Below the pieces are notes generated by a model. That model had not been told where the DNA came from. It was given only the letters and a program-made list of their open reading frames with translations, and ran no database searches. 24,016 nt of DNA from Microbacterium sp. Its GTDB lineage: Bacteria; Actinomycetota; Actinomycetes; Actinomycetales; Microbacteriaceae. The DNA is taken from the NCBI GenBank assembly GCA_003524435.1, contig DQHP01000113.1, positions 1 through 24,016 on the forward strand. Direction: 5' to 3'. Shown in pieces: positions 15,188 through 22,863 of the stretch; the first letter of the stretch is position 1; every line of letters begins with the position of its first letter. The position numbers were made by a program, and so were the translations under genes.

Positions 15188-16000
15188 GTGCGCGGATTGA
15201 GCATCTGGGCGCTTGAGGGCATCCCCGCGGTCAGAGCAGGAGATGACCTGGCTGAGTTGATCCTCGCCGCAATCAACGCATCGGGTGAGCCGCTGTTCGA
15301 CGGCGACATCCTCGTGGTCACATCGAAGATCGTCTCGAAGGCTGAAGGGCGAATCGTCAACGCCGCCGACCGGGAAGCGGCGATCACAGCGGAGACCGTC
15401 CGCGTTGTCGCAACTCGTGCACGCAGCGATGGCGGCATGACCCGCATCGTCCAGAACCGGCTCGGCATTATCGGCGCCGCTGCTGGCGTCGATGCCTCGA
15501 ACACCGATTTGGGTACGGTGCTTCTCTTGCCCATCGATCCGGATGCTTCAGCCCGTGCTCTCACCGAGAAACTTAGAGCCCGAACGGGGGCCGAGATCGG
15601 CATTGTCATCAGCGACACACTGGGGCGGCCCTGGCGAGATGGCCAGACAGATGTGGCTATCGGCGCTGCTGGCGTGCATGTGTTCGACCGGCTGCAAGGC
15701 AGCGTCGACAGCGCGGGTAAACCACTCGTCGTGACGCAACCGTGCATCGGTGATGAGCTTGCCGCTGCAACGGACCTCGTCAAAGGAAAGGTGAGCGGGT
15801 GCCCCGTGGCCGTGGTTCGCGGCATGGGACGTGTTGTGGGGGCACTCGATCTGCCAGGGGCTTCGAGCATTGTCCGTTCCGCCGAGAAGGACATGTTCCG
15901 ACTCGGCGCCGATGAGGCGCACGCTGCCGGTCACGAGACCGGTTACCAAGAGGGTTATGCTGCGGCGCTCGCCGCGGCAGCGAACGGAGAGGGTCACTGA
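15188..16000 (+). CDS. cofE: Coenzyme F420-0:L-glutamate ligase, single-domain
   Basis: The 270-residue protein shows CofE signatures: VVTSKIVSKAEGR (about 44-56) and ISDTLGRPWRDGQTDVAIGAAG (about 140-161), which form the GTP/metal site. CofE adds L-glutamates to F420-0 in the cytoplasm, using GTP. Mycobacterial FbiB is a two-domain protein with a C-terminal nitroreductase-like half. Here only the CofE part exists, followed by an Ala/His/Glu-rich tail (about 244-270). The GTG start lies 1 nt after the preceding stop, and its stop shares a base with fgd, so all three are coupled. The other F420 biosynthesis genes (fbiA/cofD, fbiC, cofC) are not in this window. Confidence 0.93.
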   Translation: MRGLSIWALEGIPAVRAGDDLAELILAAINASGEPLFDGDILVVTSKIVSKAEGRIVNAADREAAITAETVRVVATRARSDGGMTRIVQNRLGIIGAAAGVDASNTDLGTVLLLPIDPDASARALTEKLRARTGAEIGIVISDTLGRPWRDGQTDVAIGAAGVHVFDRLQGSVDSAGKPLVVTQPCIGDELAAATDLVKGKVSGCPVAVVRGMGRVVGALDLPGASSIVRSAEKDMFRLGADEAHAAGHETGYQEGYAAALAAAANGEGH

Positions 16001-17016
16001 TGACACTGACACTGGGATACAAAGCATCTGCTGAGCAGTTCGCACCGCGTGAGCTCGTGGAGATTGCGGTTGCCGCCGAGCGCCATGGTTTCGAGTCGGT
16101 TGCGGTGAGCGATCACTTTCAACCCTGGCGATACACCGGCGGGCATGCACCCTTCTCGATCGCCTGGGCCGCGGCTGTCGGGGAACGCACCGAGAGGATC
16201 CGGATCGGCACGAGCGTGATGACGCCGACGTTCCGATACAACCCTGCGGTGATCGCGCAGGCGTTCGCGACGCTCGGCATGCTCAACCCCGGTCGAGTGT
16301 TCCTCGGTATCGGCACGGGTGAGGCTTTGAACGAGATCGCCACGGGCTTTCAGGGTGCGGGCGAGCAAGTGTGGCCGGAGTTCAAGGAACGTTATGCGCG
16401 ACTGCGCGAATCGGTGCGGCTCATGCGGGCGCTGTGGACAGGAGACCGGGTGAGCTTCGAGGGCGATTATTACTCGACGCACGACGCATCCATCTACGAC
16501 GTTCCCGACGGCGGGATCCCGGTGTACATCGCTGCGGGCGGTCCACAGGTCGCAAAGTATGCGGGACGTGCGGGCGATGGCTTCATCTGCACATCGGGCA
16601 AGGGCAGGGAGCTCTACACGGACAAGCTCATTCCCGCAGTGAAAGAGGGCGTGGCGGCATCCGGTCGCGAGTTCGCCGAGATCGATCGAATGATCGAGAT
16701 CAAGATCTCCTACGAGGAAACCGAGCAGGCCGCTCTAGAGAACACCCGCTTCTGGGCGCCACTGTCGTTGTCGAAGGAGCAGAAGCACGACGTCACGGAC
16801 CCGATCGAGATGGAGAAGGCAGCCGACGCTCTTCCGATCGATCAGGTCGCGAAACGTTGGATCGTCGGTACTGATCCCGACGCGGTCGTCGCGCAGATCA
16901 AGGACTATGTCGACTGGGGCTTCAACCACCTCGTCTTCCACGCCCCCGGCCATGACCAGGAACGCTTCATGACGCTGTTCGAGCGGGATCTCGCACCGAG
17001 GCTGCGGACGCTGTAG
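16000..17016 (+). CDS. fgd: F420-dependent glucose-6-phosphate dehydrogenase
   Basis: The 338-residue enzyme matches mycobacterial FGD1 almost end to end. The active-site residues are in place: H39 and W43 (SDHFQPW) and E108 (GTGEALNE). Also in place are the phosphate-binding K201 (TSGKG), K262 (EQKHD) and R286 (AKRWIV), which correspond to K198, K259 and R283 of FGD1. A three-residue insertion occurs near residues 120-124. The enzyme oxidises glucose-6-phosphate to 6-phosphogluconolactone while reducing F420, and is the main source of F420H2 in many actinobacteria. Its start overlaps cofE by one base. A strong hairpin lies 24 bp after its stop, between it and the convergent toxin gene. Confidence 0.96.
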   Translation: MTLTLGYKASAEQFAPRELVEIAVAAERHGFESVAVSDHFQPWRYTGGHAPFSIAWAAAVGERTERIRIGTSVMTPTFRYNPAVIAQAFATLGMLNPGRVFLGIGTGEALNEIATGFQGAGEQVWPEFKERYARLRESVRLMRALWTGDRVSFEGDYYSTHDASIYDVPDGGIPVYIAAGGPQVAKYAGRAGDGFICTSGKGRELYTDKLIPAVKEGVAASGREFAEIDRMIEIKISYEETEQAALENTRFWAPLSLSKEQKHDVTDPIEMEKAADALPIDQVAKRWIVGTDPDAVVAQIKDYVDWGFNHLVFHAPGHDQERFMTLFERDLAPRLRTL

Positions 17017-17040
17017 CTTGCCGGCTGGCGGAAACGCGAT

Positions 17041-17081
17041 GCAGAGATCGGTCTACTAAAGATCGCGATAGACCTCTCTGC
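17041..17081. terminator. Bidirectional hairpin between fgd and the toxin gene
   Basis: GCAGAGA (17041-17047) pairs with TCTCTGC (17075-17081), and GGTCTA (17050-17055) pairs with TAGACC (17069-17074). The result is a perfect 13-bp stem apart from a 2-nt TC bulge, with a 13-nt loop. It lies between convergent genes and so may terminate both, although no U-tract follows. It extends into the last codons of the toxin, whose stop codon (17058-17056) lies in the loop. Confidence 0.55.
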
Positions 17082-17334
17082 GATGCGCGACAGCGACCAG
17101 CAAGATCAGCAATTCATGGTCTTCGATGGAAACGAGTAGCCGGTAGTCACCGACGCGATACCGCCAGAAGTCGCTCTCGATCAGCGGCTTTCCGAGAACG
17201 CGCGGGTTGTCAATGCCATTCAAGGTGTCTTCAAGGAACGTCCGGATACGACGCGCTACGGGAGGATCAAGTTTTCTGATCTGTTTCTGCGCCGCGGGTG
17301 TAAGGCGGACGCTGTAGTTCACTCGGTCGGCCAC
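17056..17334 (-). CDS. RelE/ParE-family toxin (putative mRNA interferase)
   Basis: The 92-residue basic protein has the RelE fold pattern: YSVRLTPAAQKQIRKLDPPV at the N-terminus, an FLEDTLNGIDNP helix, the WRYRVGDYRLLVSI strand (57-70) and a C-terminal VAHRREVYR (82-90) with the conserved Arg and Tyr typical of ribosome-dependent mRNA interferases. The GTG start at 17334 overlaps the antitoxin by 16 nt, the usual toxin-antitoxin coupling. In this family, expression without the antitoxin would halt translation. ParE-type gyrase inhibition is less likely given the tail motif. Confidence 0.92.
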   Translation of the reverse strand: MADRVNYSVRLTPAAQKQIRKLDPPVARRIRTFLEDTLNGIDNPRVLGKPLIESDFWRYRVGDYRLLVSIEDHELLILLVAVAHRREVYRDL

Positions 17335-17540
17335 TCGACATCAGAAAGCGCGATGGAGGCGTCGTCTGACTGCGTAAACTCATCGAGCGCATCCTTGGCC
17401 ATGAAGTAGTCCTCGTACTCATCGAGCCGTGCGAGCGTCGCCTCGCGAACATAGAAAGACTTCGTGCGTCCAGTTCGATCGGCGAGCCGCTTTAAGCGGG
17501 CCTCAGTTTCATCGTCGAGACGAATCATTGTCGTGCCCAT
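17319..17540 (-). CDS. RelB-like ribbon-helix-helix antitoxin
   Basis: The 73-residue protein starts with a ribbon-helix-helix DNA-binding segment (MIRLDDETEARLKRLADRTG, residues 5-24, then KSFYVREAT). It ends in an acidic tail (DDASIALSDVEWPTE) that should wrap the toxin. ATG at 17540 is favoured over the in-frame ATG at 17528 because GAAGGAGGAG sits 4 nt upstream. It overlaps the toxin by 16 nt. As is usual for such modules, it likely represses its own promoter, on the palindrome at 17559-17572. Confidence 0.92.
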   Translation of the reverse strand: MGTTMIRLDDETEARLKRLADRTGRTKSFYVREATLARLDEYEDYFMAKDALDEFTQSDDASIALSDVEWPTE

Positions 17541-17558
17541 GGACTCCTCCTTCAGTAG

Positions 17559-17572
17559 CTATACAAGTATAG
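17559..17572 (-). promoter_or_regulatory. Palindromic operator and -10 of the toxin-antitoxin operon
   Basis: CTATAC-AA-GTATAG is a perfect palindrome 19 bp upstream of the antitoxin ATG. On the minus strand it contains TATACT, a near-consensus -10 element, so an antitoxin bound here would block RNA polymerase. No good -35 hexamer is visible. The element lies just past the end of the upstream oxidoreductase gene. Confidence 0.6.
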
Positions 17573-17585
17573 TGCACCGAAAATT

Positions 17586-18446
17586 TCAGGTTATCGTTGT
17601 GAGTCCGAACTCCCCGGCAAGCTGTTCCGATGCCGGAATCGGATTCTCCTTCGGCGGCAGCACCTGCACGCACACATGATCGGCTCCGGCATCGAGATGA
17701 CCCTGCACGACCGCGGCCAGCTCGGCAGTCGTGCCGTGCGGCGTGAGCGCGTCGACTGCCTCGTCCGTGGCGCCGTCATCGAGATCGGATGCTGTGAAGC
17801 CATGCCGCTCGAGCGTTCGACGGTAGTTCGACAGCGCGAGGTATCGCGACAGGAATTTACGACCGACAGCTCGCGTAGAATCCGCATCGAGGCCGGGGAC
17901 GAGTCGTTGTTCCACGGCGATCGGTGCATCCGGCCCGATAGTCGCGCGAGCAAATCGTGTGTGCGTGGGCGTTGTCATGTAGGGGTGAGTGCCCGCTGAG
18001 CGCTCGGCCGCGAGGCGCAGCGTACGTGGCCCGAGTGCGGAAATCATGCGGCGATCAGTCGGCACCCCCTCAGCGTCAAGAACATCTAGATAGTCCACTA
18101 ATGCTGAGAATGGTTTTTGGTAGATGTCGCCCTGGCTCTCCCTGTGTCCGATCCCGATTCCCAAGACGAATCGCCCCGGATGGGCCTTCTCGAGCCGGTG
18201 GAACGATGCGGCGACCTCTTCGGCAGGTGCCGTCCAGATATTGACGATGCCAGTGACGACCTTGATGTCGGTCGTCGCGTTCAGCAGTTCCTCCGCCAGC
18301 GTGAGATCAGCTGCGGGCGAGCCGCCGATCCAGACTGTGCCGTAGCCCAACTGCTCAGCGGCAGCGGCGATCTCGGGGGTGAGCAGCGGTCCGCCGCGCC
18401 AGAATCCTAGGCGTCCGAGTGAGGGCTTGACGGCGGGCGTGCTCAT
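17586..18446 (-). CDS. Luciferase-like (LLM) F420-dependent oxidoreductase
   Basis: The 286-residue protein is of the short luciferase-like class often annotated as TIGR03620-type F420-dependent. Visible are LGRLGFWRGGPLLTPE at the start, YGTVWIGGSPAADL, the LEKAHPGRFVLGIGIGH segment (about 83-99) and the C-terminal GADHVCVQVLPP strand. The family is a TIM barrel; F420 use is inferred from the subfamily and the gene neighbours. The substrate is unknown. Its ATG has GGAG 8 nt upstream. It is divergent from another LLM gene, and a short palindrome (TCCAG-T-CTGGA, 18455-18465) lies in the leader. The toxin-antitoxin pair follows on the same strand after 45 bp. Confidence 0.88.
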   Translation of the reverse strand: MSTPAVKPSLGRLGFWRGGPLLTPEIAAAAEQLGYGTVWIGGSPAADLTLAEELLNATTDIKVVTGIVNIWTAPAEEVAASFHRLEKAHPGRFVLGIGIGHRESQGDIYQKPFSALVDYLDVLDAEGVPTDRRMISALGPRTLRLAAERSAGTHPYMTTPTHTRFARATIGPDAPIAVEQRLVPGLDADSTRAVGRKFLSRYLALSNYRRTLERHGFTASDLDDGATDEAVDALTPHGTTAELAAVVQGHLDAGADHVCVQVLPPKENPIPASEQLAGEFGLTTIT

Positions 18447-18525
18447 AAGAATTCTCCAGTCTGGAAAACGATCGACGTGCTCACGAGCGAGCCTAATGGC
18501 GTCTGCAGGCGCTCGGGCTGATGGC

Positions 18526-18531
18526 TAGACT
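18526..18531 (+). promoter_or_regulatory. -10 element of a leaderless transcript
   Basis: TAGACT ends 6 nt before the ATG at 18538 and no Shine-Dalgarno sequence precedes that ATG. This spacing puts the transcription start at the start codon. The rest of the 91-bp divergent region holds only the small palindrome near the other gene. Confidence 0.5.
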
Positions 18532-18537
18532 GCCCGC

Positions 18538-19527
18538 ATGCGCTTCGGAACATTCATCCCCCAAGGTTGGCGATTCGATCTGGTCGGCATCGACCCTGCT
18601 CAGCAGTGGGAGACAATGCGTACTCTCGCACAGGCAGCGGATGCTGGCCCCTGGGAGTCGCTGTGGGTCTACGACCATTTCCACACCACGCCGATTCCGA
18701 GCGAAGAAGCGACGCATGAGGCGTGGACCCTGATGTCCGCGTTCGCCGCATCGACCAGTCGCATTCGGCTGGGGCAGATGTGCACGTGCATGTCGTACCG
18801 CAACCCGGCCTACCTCGCGAAGGTCGCGGCGACCATCGACATCATCTCGGGCGGACGCACCGAGATGGGCATCGGCGGCGGATGGTACGAGCACGAGTGG
18901 CGTGCGTATGGTTATGGATTCCCCTCCGCGGGTGATCGTCTTCGCCGCCTCGACGAGGGTGTGCAGATCATGCAGCAGGCATGGACGACGGGAACGGCAA
19001 CGCTGGACGGCAAGCACTACCAGGTCGACGGCGCGATCGTGCGGCCGCTACCGCTGCAGGAGAACGGCATCCCGCTGTGGATCGCCGGCGGTGGAGAGAA
19101 GGTCACCCTGAAGATCGCTGCGAAGTACGCCCAGTACACGAATTTCGCGGGTACACCCGAAGAATTCAGCGCCAAGAGCGAGATTCTGCGCGCGCACACC
19201 GTCGCCGTCGGCACCGATTTCGACGCGATCGTACGGTCAGCGAATTACCACACCGTCATCGGCGAGACCGAAGCAGAGGTCGAAGACCGACTGGCTGCGA
19301 TCGAGGCACGCGTCGCTCCGTACCTCGGTGATCGCACAGCCGATTACATGGTCAACTTCCGCGGTGACGGTCCGAGGGCGGTCGGAACGCCAGAGCAGAT
19401 CATCGAACAGCTGCAGGACATGTCAGCGCGCGGGCTCGAGTACGCGATCCACTACTTTCCCGAAGCGGCTTATGACCGCTCGGGCATTGAACTGTTCGAA
19501 CGTGAGGTCATCCCCGCGCTCAGCTGA
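18538..19527 (+). CDS. Luciferase-like (LLM) F420-dependent oxidoreductase, TIGR03560-like
   Basis: The 329-residue TIM-barrel protein opens with MRFGTFIPQGW and has ESLWVYDHFHTTP (about 39-51), CTCMSYRNPAYLAKVAATIDIISGGR (about 82-107), GIGGGWYEHEWRAYGYGFP (about 110-128) and the IPLWIAGGGEKVTLKI nucleotide-side loop. These are typical of the large LLM F420 subfamily common in actinobacteria. Electrons should come from F420H2 produced by the nearby fgd product, or be delivered to F420. Substrate unknown. The start lacks a Shine-Dalgarno sequence but lies 6 nt after TAGACT, so the message is likely leaderless. It ends 31 bp from the end of the convergent PPOX gene. Confidence 0.9.
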   Translation: MRFGTFIPQGWRFDLVGIDPAQQWETMRTLAQAADAGPWESLWVYDHFHTTPIPSEEATHEAWTLMSAFAASTSRIRLGQMCTCMSYRNPAYLAKVAATIDIISGGRTEMGIGGGWYEHEWRAYGYGFPSAGDRLRRLDEGVQIMQQAWTTGTATLDGKHYQVDGAIVRPLPLQENGIPLWIAGGGEKVTLKIAAKYAQYTNFAGTPEEFSAKSEILRAHTVAVGTDFDAIVRSANYHTVIGETEAEVEDRLAAIEARVAPYLGDRTADYMVNFRGDGPRAVGTPEQIIEQLQDMSARGLEYAIHYFPEAAYDRSGIELFEREVIPALS

Positions 19528-19558
19528 GCGCCAATCTCTTCGACAAGGTCGGTCGATC

Positions 19559-19954
19559 TCAGCGTCCGATGACCTTCGCGATTGACATCACCAGGATCAC
19601 GCGATCGGCAGCATCGGCGGGCGCAGGGGTGTCTGGGTTGCCATAGCGGCGTCCTAGTCGCTGGTAGAAACCACCGGTCGGATCGGGAGTCGCTTCGACG
19701 AGGTGACCGCGTACTTCAATGTAGCGCTGCGGGTTCTCTGGATCGAAGACCATCAGGCTCATCGATGAGTTGCGCTGCAGGTTGCGGTACTTCGCGCGCT
19801 TCGTCGTGTGTGTGAAGCGGATGGTCATGTCATCTCGCTCGAACCACATCGGGCTCACCTGTGCGGACTCGTCACGGCCTACGGTGCCGAGCGCGCCGTA
19901 GAGCGGGCGATCGAGAAGGTCGATGAGGGATGCGGGGATCTCTGAGTTACTCAC
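19559..19954 (-). CDS. PPOX-class F420-dependent oxidoreductase (FDOR-B, split-barrel)
   Basis: The 131-residue split-barrel protein has the family pattern: YGALGTVGRDESAQVSPMWFERDDMTIRFTHTTKRAKYRNLQRN, with the phosphate-binding RAKYRNL helix, then the SLMVFDPENPQRYIEVRGHLVE strands. These small dimers bind F420 (or flavin or heme in other subgroups) and reduce diverse substrates. The frame continues upstream to 20026, but GTG at 19954 is the better start: it fits the family, avoids overlap with the ABC gene and lies 7 nt behind a TAGGCT -10 element. It is probably another user of F420H2 in this island. Confidence 0.88.
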   Translation of the reverse strand: MSNSEIPASLIDLLDRPLYGALGTVGRDESAQVSPMWFERDDMTIRFTHTTKRAKYRNLQRNSSMSLMVFDPENPQRYIEVRGHLVEATPDPTGGFYQRLGRRYGNPDTPAPADAADRVILVMSIAKVIGR

Positions 19955-19961
19955 CCGGTCG

Positions 19962-19967
19962 AGCCTA
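19962..19967 (-). promoter_or_regulatory. -10 element upstream of the PPOX gene
   Basis: TAGGCT (minus strand, 19967-19962) ends 7 nt before the GTG start at 19954, which again suits a leaderless transcript. It sits across the stop codon of the ABC ATPase gene, so the PPOX gene can be transcribed separately or by read-through from the ABC operon. Confidence 0.45.
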
Positions 19968-20807
19968 CCGAGATGACGCGGACGCGGGAGAAATCGACGG
20001 AGGACTCGGAGTGGAAATCGCGTCAAGCGCCGAGAATGCGATCAGCGGTGTGCCGTCGACCGGGTGAGCGACGACGTCGGCGCGCACGCCATAGACCAGT
20101 TGGATCAGCTCTGGCGTCAGGGTGTCAGCCGGTGCACCGGCGGCGACAACTCTGCCACGATCCAGCACGATCACCTGATCGGCGAATCGTGCAGCGAGCG
20201 TCAGATCGTGCAGCGCGGCAAGCACCGCGATGCCCTCGTCGGCGAGCGAGCGCATCAGGCCCAGCGTGTGCAGCTGCGCCTGGATGTCGAGATGGTTCGT
20301 GGGCTCATCCATGAGCAGCAGTGATGGCTCCTGAGTCAACGCCCGCGCCAGCAGAACCCGCTGGCGCTCGCCACCGGACAGCTCCTGAAACTGTCGATGA
20401 GAGAGAGCGTCCGCGCCGCAACGATGCAGCGCGGTGCGGGCGATCTCGACATCCGCCGCGCCCGGCCCACCCAGCGCGGATAAGTGCGGGGTGCGCCCGA
20501 GCAGCACAACATCGAGCACACTCAGATCGAGTTCTGTCTCAGCCTGCTGCTCGACGAGCGCGGTGAATCGCGCCCTGGCACGGCGGCGCATTGTGCTGGC
20601 ATCGGTCGCTCCTAGCCGCACTGCACCCGATGTGGGCTTCTCCGCGGCAGCGATCACATGCAGCAACGTCGATTTTCCCGCACCGTTCGGGCCGACGAGC
20701 GCTGTGAGCGATCCGGCTTCTACCGTGCAATCAACTTCGTCGATCAGCATCCGGCCGTTCCGGCTGAACGAGACTCGTTCTGTGTGAAGCGGCGGGGTAG
20801 CGGTCAT
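19965..20807 (-). CDS. Iron-siderophore/cobalamin-type ABC importer, ATP-binding subunit
   Basis: The 280-residue ATPase belongs to the FecE/BtuD/FhuC class. Walker A is GPNGAGKST (39-47); the signature is LSGGERQRVLLARAL; Walker B with D-loop is LLLMDEPTNHLD; and the switch histidine is in LHDLT. The frame is open far upstream, but ATG at 20807 overlaps the permease stop by 4 nt and gives the correct family N-terminus. A Ser/Pro-rich tail ends the protein. It energises the permease at 20804-21871. The substrate class (siderophore, heme or cobalamin) cannot be fixed from this subunit. Confidence 0.93.
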   Translation of the reverse strand: MTATPPLHTERVSFSRNGRMLIDEVDCTVEAGSLTALVGPNGAGKSTLLHVIAAAEKPTSGAVRLGATDASTMRRRARARFTALVEQQAETELDLSVLDVVLLGRTPHLSALGGPGAADVEIARTALHRCGADALSHRQFQELSGGERQRVLLARALTQEPSLLLMDEPTNHLDIQAQLHTLGLMRSLADEGIAVLAALHDLTLAARFADQVIVLDRGRVVAAGAPADTLTPELIQLVYGVRADVVAHPVDGTPLIAFSALDAISTPSPPSISPASASSR

Positions 20808-21871
20808 GAGATTCTCCGCGAGTTCAGAAGCAGCAGACCAAACAGTGGGGCACCGATGAGTGCGGTGACGACCCCGACGGGCAGCTCGCGCGGGTCGAAG
20901 AGTGTGCGGGCGAGTGTATCTGCCCAGATCAGCACGATCGCTCCAGTCAACGCCGAGAGCGGCAGGAGCACGCGGTGTCGCGCTCCCACCAGCAAGCGCA
21001 CCGCGTGGGGGACGACGAGGCCGATGAATCCGATCGACCCGCTCACTGCCACGAGGCTTCCGGTTAGCAGGGCGGTCGCGGTGAGCAGGATCCAGCGGGT
21101 GCGCTCGACCGAGACGCCGAGCGATGCCGCTGCTCGATCGCCGAACGCGAAAGCGTCGAGGGTGCCGGCACTGAGCATCAGCGGTGTGCCGACCACAATG
21201 ACCGCCACGAGCGCGAGGACGGTGGTCGGCCACGCAGAGCCAGCCAGGGAGCCCAGCAGCCACCCCAAGATCTCGCGGTAGCTGTCGCCTGTTGCGCTCC
21301 AGAAGATCACCAAGCTGGTGAGGGCGCCGAGGGCGGCCGACACCGCGACGCCGGCGAGGATAGTCCGCGATGACGTCATGCGACCGATCGCTCCCGCCAG
21401 GACCAGAGTCAGCGCCAGCGCTCCCAGTGCGCCGCCGAAAGCGGCGATGGGCAGGGCGATCGAGAAACCCAGAACGATGACAAGAACAGCGCCGAAGGAT
21501 GCTCCGGACGACAGCCCGAGCAGATACGGATCAGCCAGCGGGTTGCGCAGCACCGCCTGCATGATCGCACCACAGATCGCGAGGCCAGCGCCGACGGCTG
21601 CCGCGGCGAGGACCCGCGGCATCCGCAGTTCCCAGACGATCCCATCCCTCAAGGGGGACAGGTCGGATTGTCCGATTCCGATATGCGAGAGGATGCTGCT
21701 CCACACTTCACCGGGTGACAGCTGCGCCGGTCCCAGGGTCACGCTCAGGACGAGAGAGAGCCCCAGTGCAATGAGCAGTGCAATCGTCCACGTGCCCGTG
21801 CGCGCCCCCGAGCGGCCGCGCCGCTCAGAGGGCGGCTCGATCCGAGAGTGGCGCGATGCGAGGGCGGTCAC
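20804..21871 (-). CDS. FecCD/BtuC-family ABC importer permease
   Basis: The 355-residue protein has a charged N-terminal stretch (about 1-27) followed by about ten membrane helices. Diagnostic FecCD segments include PRVLAAAAVGAGLAICGAIMQAVLRNPLADPYLLGLSSGASFGA (about 109-152) and GFIGLVVPHAVRLLVG near residues 280-300, the loop that contacts the ATPase. It should work as a homodimer with the neighbouring ATPase and lipoprotein. Both ends overlap adjacent genes by 4 nt, so the operon is tightly coupled. Confidence 0.94.
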   Translation of the reverse strand: MTALASRHSRIEPPSERRGRSGARTGTWTIALLIALGLSLVLSVTLGPAQLSPGEVWSSILSHIGIGQSDLSPLRDGIVWELRMPRVLAAAAVGAGLAICGAIMQAVLRNPLADPYLLGLSSGASFGAVLVIVLGFSIALPIAAFGGALGALALTLVLAGAIGRMTSSRTILAGVAVSAALGALTSLVIFWSATGDSYREILGWLLGSLAGSAWPTTVLALVAVIVVGTPLMLSAGTLDAFAFGDRAAASLGVSVERTRWILLTATALLTGSLVAVSGSIGFIGLVVPHAVRLLVGARHRVLLPLSALTGAIVLIWADTLARTLFDPRELPVGVVTALIGAPLFGLLLLNSRRIS

Positions 21872-22863
21872 TGCGGTGCGATCTCCTTGAGCTGCGCGAT
21901 CAGCGACTCGACCGCCTCGACGTTGCGCACTCCGGCTTCGCCCGCCGGGAACGGCACAACCAGATATCGACTGTTCACGACCGCCGGAAGAGAGGCAGTC
22001 GCCGGGTTCGCTTCGAGCACGCCGATCTTCTTCACCGTCGATCCCCAGGCAGAGTCGACGAGCACGATGACATCGGGGTTCGCGTCGACGACGACTTCCC
22101 AGCTGAGGCTGGACCAGGTTTCATCCATGTCTTCGGCGATGTTGGTGAGGCCCGCGGCATCCATCATCATCTGCGGTGCTCCGATGCCAGCGCCGACGAA
22201 CGGAGTGTCGCTGCCGGAGCTGAACCAGAGCGCGGTCAGTCCACGATCATCCGGGGTCACGGCATCGAGTCGGCTCTGCAGATCGGCGACGAGATCTGTC
22301 GCCGCATCCTGGGCATCGAAGATCGTGCCGACCTGTTCGATCTCTGCGAAGACATCGTCGAAGGTCAGCGGATCGGGCTGGTATTCGGGTTCTTGGCACG
22401 CAGAGGGGGAGACGAACGTATTCACGCCGAGCGAGGCGAGCGTCTCGCGATCACCGGCCCCGTCGGCGGTGACATTCGATTCCCACCCGGCGTACACGAG
22501 GTCGGGTTCGAGGCTCAATGTCGCTTCTTGGCCGGGGACCTTCTCGGAGATCAAAGGAACGTCGGTGCCTCGTTCGGCCCACTGTTCGGCGTACTCGCCG
22601 TCGGGAAAAGCGGTGCCGATCATCCGGTCTTCCAGACCCAACGCGAGCATCATCTCAATCGAGCTCGACTTGATTGCGAGCACGCGTTCCGGTGCGGCGT
22701 CGAATGTCACGTCGGTGCCGCAATTATCGACCGTGACCGGGTAACCGGCGGCGGCTGGGGCCGTTTCGGGCGTGGCCTCAGCAGTCGACGTACAGCCGAC
22801 GAAAGCAAACGCCGCAATGAGAAGGGCGGATGCGGCGATAAGTCGCTGACGGGGTGCGGGCAT
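21868..22863 (-). CDS. Substrate-binding lipoprotein of the FecB/BtuF class
   Basis: The 331-residue precursor has a lipoprotein signal: basic MPAPRQRL, a hydrophobic core and FVGC with the lipid-anchored Cys near residue 23. A periplasmic-binding-protein type III fold follows (PERVLAIKSSSIEMMLALGLEDRMIG, LEPDLVYAG, SWEVVVDANPDVIVLVDSA). It would capture an iron chelate, heme or cobalamin outside the membrane. The frame is open upstream, but ATG at 22863 has AGGAGAAT just before it and starts the signal peptide properly. First gene of the importer operon. Confidence 0.93.
   Translation of the reverse strand: MPAPRQRLIAASALLIAAFAFVGCTSTAEATPETAPAAAGYPVTVDNCGTDVTFDAAPERVLAIKSSSIEMMLALGLEDRMIGTAFPDGEYAEQWAERGTDVPLISEKVPGQEATLSLEPDLVYAGWESNVTADGAGDRETLASLGVNTFVSPSACQEPEYQPDPLTFDDVFAEIEQVGTIFDAQDAATDLVADLQSRLDAVTPDDRGLTALWFSSGSDTPFVGAGIGAPQMMMDAAGLTNIAEDMDETWSSLSWEVVVDANPDVIVLVDSAWGSTVKKIGVLEANPATASLPAVVNSRYLVVPFPAGEAGVRNVEAVESLIAQLKEIAPQ

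Noticed and set aside
14674..15894. Minus-strand open frame of about 400 codons opposite the FGD-like gene and cofE
   Set aside because: Ser/Arg/Pro-rich shadow of two well-supported genes with no motif or ribosome-binding site.
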